Shown: piece by piece, positions 5,269-7,277 of the stretch
Layout of the letters: every line of letters starts with the position of its first letter
Position numbering within the stretch: position 1 is the stretch's first letter
Origin: Verrucomicrobiia bacterium
GTDB taxonomy: Bacteria > Verrucomicrobiota > Verrucomicrobiia > Limisphaerales > Palsa-1400
Length of the DNA: 7,277 bases
Direction of reading: 5' to 3'
Assembly (NCBI GenBank): GCA_025934545.1
Contig: JAICXV010000102.1
Coordinates: 1 to 7,277, forward strand
Notes under the pieces: model-generated
What the model was told of the DNA's origin: nothing
Databases searched by the model: none
The model's input: only the letters and a program-made list of their open reading frames with translations
Program-made: the position numbers and the translations under genes

Positions 5269-7277
5269 ATGCGAAATTCCTTTGCGTTGAAGTTCTTAGT
5301 AGTCTTGATATTTGCCGTCACGAACATCGCGGTGATTTCGAAGGCAAAGGATGTTGCAACGAAACCGAATATCTTATTCATCCTGACCGATGACCTTGGT
5401 TTCGGCGACGTCGGTACTTTTTTTCAACATTTTCGCAAAGAGAAGAACGATCCGGCCAAACCGTGGTTGAACACGCCCGAACTCGACAAAATGGCGGCGG
5501 AAGGAATCAAGCTGACCGACCACTATTGTCCCGCGCCGGTATGCGCGCCTTCTCGGGCGTCGTTGTTGCTCGGCGTGCATCAGGGCCACTCCAATGTCCG
5601 CGATAATCAATTCGATAAAGCGCTCGAAAATAATCATACGCTGGCAACGGTTTTGAAAACGGCCGGTTACCAGACTGCGGCGATCGGCAAATGGGGCCTG
5701 CAAGGAAAGGGCAACGATCCGCAGTCGTGGCAGGCCTATCCGACCAAACGCGGTTTTGATTTTTATTTCGGCTACATCCGCCATCGCGACGGCCACGAGC
5801 ATTATCCCAAGGAAGGTCTATATCGTGAGAAGAAACAGGTTTGGGATAACAACCGCGAAATTTCCGCGGAACTCGACAAGTGTTACACCGCCGACCTTTG
5901 GACCGCTCGCGCAAAAAAATGGATCGTCGATCATCATTCGACCAACGCCGCAAAACCATTTTTTATGTATCTCGCGTTTGATACGCCACACGCCGTTTTG
6001 GAATTGCCGACGCAAGGTTATCCCGCCGGCCGCGGCGTGAGCGGCGGGTTGAAATGGCTTGGCACGCCAGGGCACATGATCAATACCGCCAGCGGCAAGA
6101 TCGATTCGTGGACCCATCCGGATTTCAAGAATGCAACATGGGACAACGATCATGATCCGAAAACGCCAGAGGTTCCTTGGCCGAATGTTTACAAGCGTTA
6201 CGCGACGGCTGTTCAACGCATCGACCGTTGTGTCGGCGACGTGTTGCAACTGTTGCGCGACTTGCACGTCGATACGAACACGCTGGTCGTCTTCACGTCC
6301 GACAATGGACCGGAAAAGGAATCGTATTTGCAGGAACCGTTCGCGCCGACGTTCTTCAATAGCTTCGGCCCGTTCGATGGGATCAAACGCGATTTGTGGG
6401 AAGGCGGATTTCGCGTACCGACAATTGTGTGGTGGCCCGAACACATTCCCGCTGGCCGCACGTCAGCGGAACCAAGCCAGTCGCATGATTGGATGCCGAC
6501 ATTTACGGAATTAGCAGGGGTTCCCGCGCCAGCGCGAAGTGACGGCGTTTCCTTGCTGCCGACATTGACGGGTCAGGGGCAACAACGCAAATCGATCGTC
6601 TATTCTGAATATTTTCACAACGCGAAGACGCCGAATTATCCGCAATTCTCCCCTGCCCATCGCGGGCGACTACGGCAGCAAATGCAGGCCATCCGAATCG
6701 GCGATTTTCAAGGCGTACGCTACGACGTCAAATCGCACGCTGACAATTTTGAAATTTACAACGTCGCGAGCGACAAGTCGGAGCGCGCAAACCTCGCTGA
6801 AAGCGCCGAGTACTCAAAATTGCAGCAAGAGATGAAAGATCGCGTCCTGCAATTGCGCCGGCCTGATGGAGAAGCGCCACGGCCTTATGACAATGAATTT
6901 GTGCCTGCGGACACCGCACCCGCGGCGACTCCGGGGGCCGAATGGACATCATACGAGAACCAATTTCCGTGGGTGCCGGAATTCACGAGCCTTCGCGGAG
7001 CAGCGGGTGGCACAACCAAAAAACCGAGTTTAGACGTGCTGCCGGCGCACCTGAATTTCGGGCTTCTGTTCTCTGGATACATCGAGGCGCCCGCTGACGG
7101 TGAATACACATTTTCTCTAACGACGGATACGGGGGCGCTTCTTCGCATTCACAGCGCGACAGTCATCGATGCCGACTTTGGTTACAAAGGTGGCACCGAG
7201 AAGAGCGGAACGATTCGATTGAAAGCGGGCAAACATTCGTTCCGCCTTTATTACGTCCGACGGTCCGCCGGGACGCC
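5269..7277 (+). CDS. Secreted formylglycine-dependent sulfatase with C-terminal PA14 domain (3' partial)
   Basis: The first 669 codons of a sulfatase that hydrolyses sulfate esters, probably on polysaccharides outside the cytoplasm. A signal peptide is evident: MRNS, then a hydrophobic core rich in V, L, I and F, with likely cleavage after ISKA near residue 26. Family motifs in order: metal-binding Asp41-Asp42 in FILTDDLGFGD; the formylglycine signature CAPSR at 92-96, with Cys92 the residue to be oxidised; Lys141 in IGKWG; His241 in DTPHAV; Asp345-Asn346 in FTSDNGP; Lys373 in DGIKRDLWEGG. The usual C-terminal subdomain follows (IYNVASDKSERANLAE, about 496-511). From about residue 590 a PA14-like beta domain begins (FSGYIEAPADGEYTFSL), probably for carbohydrate binding, and it is cut by the window edge. 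The start is the first ATG after an in-frame stop. All core catalytic motifs are present; the actual substrate cannot be read from the sequence. Confidence 0.95.
   Translation, partial: MRNSFALKFLVVLIFAVTNIAVISKAKDVATKPNILFILTDDLGFGDVGTFFQHFRKEKNDPAKPWLNTPELDKMAAEGIKLTDHYCPAPVCAPSRASLLLGVHQGHSNVRDNQFDKALENNHTLATVLKTAGYQTAAIGKWGLQGKGNDPQSWQAYPTKRGFDFYFGYIRHRDGHEHYPKEGLYREKKQVWDNNREISAELDKCYTADLWTARAKKWIVDHHSTNAAKPFFMYLAFDTPHAVLELPTQGYPAGRGVSGGLKWLGTPGHMINTASGKIDSWTHPDFKNATWDNDHDPKTPEVPWPNVYKRYATAVQRIDRCVGDVLQLLRDLHVDTNTLVVFTSDNGPEKESYLQEPFAPTFFNSFGPFDGIKRDLWEGGFRVPTIVWWPEHIPAGRTSAEPSQSHDWMPTFTELAGVPAPARSDGVSLLPTLTGQGQQRKSIVYSEYFHNAKTPNYPQFSPAHRGRLRQQMQAIRIGDFQGVRYDVKSHADNFEIYNVASDKSERANLAESAEYSKLQQEMKDRVLQLRRPDGEAPRPYDNEFVPADTAPAATPGAEWTSYENQFPWVPEFTSLRGAAGGTTKKPSLDVLPAHLNFGLLFSGYIEAPADGEYTFSLTTDTGALLRIHSATVIDADFGYKGGTEKSGTIRLKAGKHSFRLYYVRRSAGT

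Noticed and set aside
5818..6444. Minus-strand open frame of 208 codons
   Set aside because: It is antisense to the sulfatase catalytic core, which carries the real motifs.

Overview
The window looks like chromosomal DNA of a free-living Gram-negative bacterium, most likely a verrucomicrobium (Limisphaerales/Pedosphaera-like). That is inference from gene content: a short prepilin-like protein ending in a Cys/HVLP motif, a secreted FGly sulfatase carrying a C-terminal PA14 domain, and verrucomicrobial-style polysaccharide export proteins. Every gene is on the + strand. Both end genes touch a window edge: the first reading frame has no stop before base 1 and the last runs off the 3' end.

Bases 1-4246 hold a two-gene envelope polysaccharide (EPS/capsule) export operon. 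The first gene (75-3104) is an unusual fusion. A Wzz/PCP-type chain-length regulator with two membrane helices is followed by a BY-kinase-like domain that has lost its nucleotide-binding residues, then a signal-peptide-like third membrane segment, then a complete outer-membrane polysaccharide exporter (OPX, Wza-like) module with Poly_export and two SLBB regions. The second gene (3101-4246) overlaps the first by ATGA and encodes a stand-alone OPX lipoprotein that is a clear paralogue of the fused module. Together they could form a trans-envelope export path in which part of the outer channel is covalently tied to the inner-membrane regulator.

Bases 4247-4959 contain an independent pilin-like gene (4503-4898). 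It has a good sigma-54 (-24/-12) promoter, a leader of about 95 nt in which two perfect inverted repeats interlock (pseudoknot topology), and a strong Rho-independent terminator preceded by a second hairpin.

Bases 4960-5268 hold five tandem heptamers (AACNTTR), a tRNA-Leu(CAA) with encoded CCA, and a near-consensus sigma-70 promoter. The promoter's spacing puts the transcription start on the ATG of the next gene, so that mRNA is predicted to be leaderless.

Bases 5269-7277 encode a secreted formylglycine sulfatase with the start of a PA14 domain. Its likely role is desulfating environmental or host polysaccharides.

The items most worth checking are the PCP-pseudokinase-OPX fusion with its internal signal peptide, the interlocked leader structure before the pilin gene, and the predicted leaderless sulfatase mRNA.
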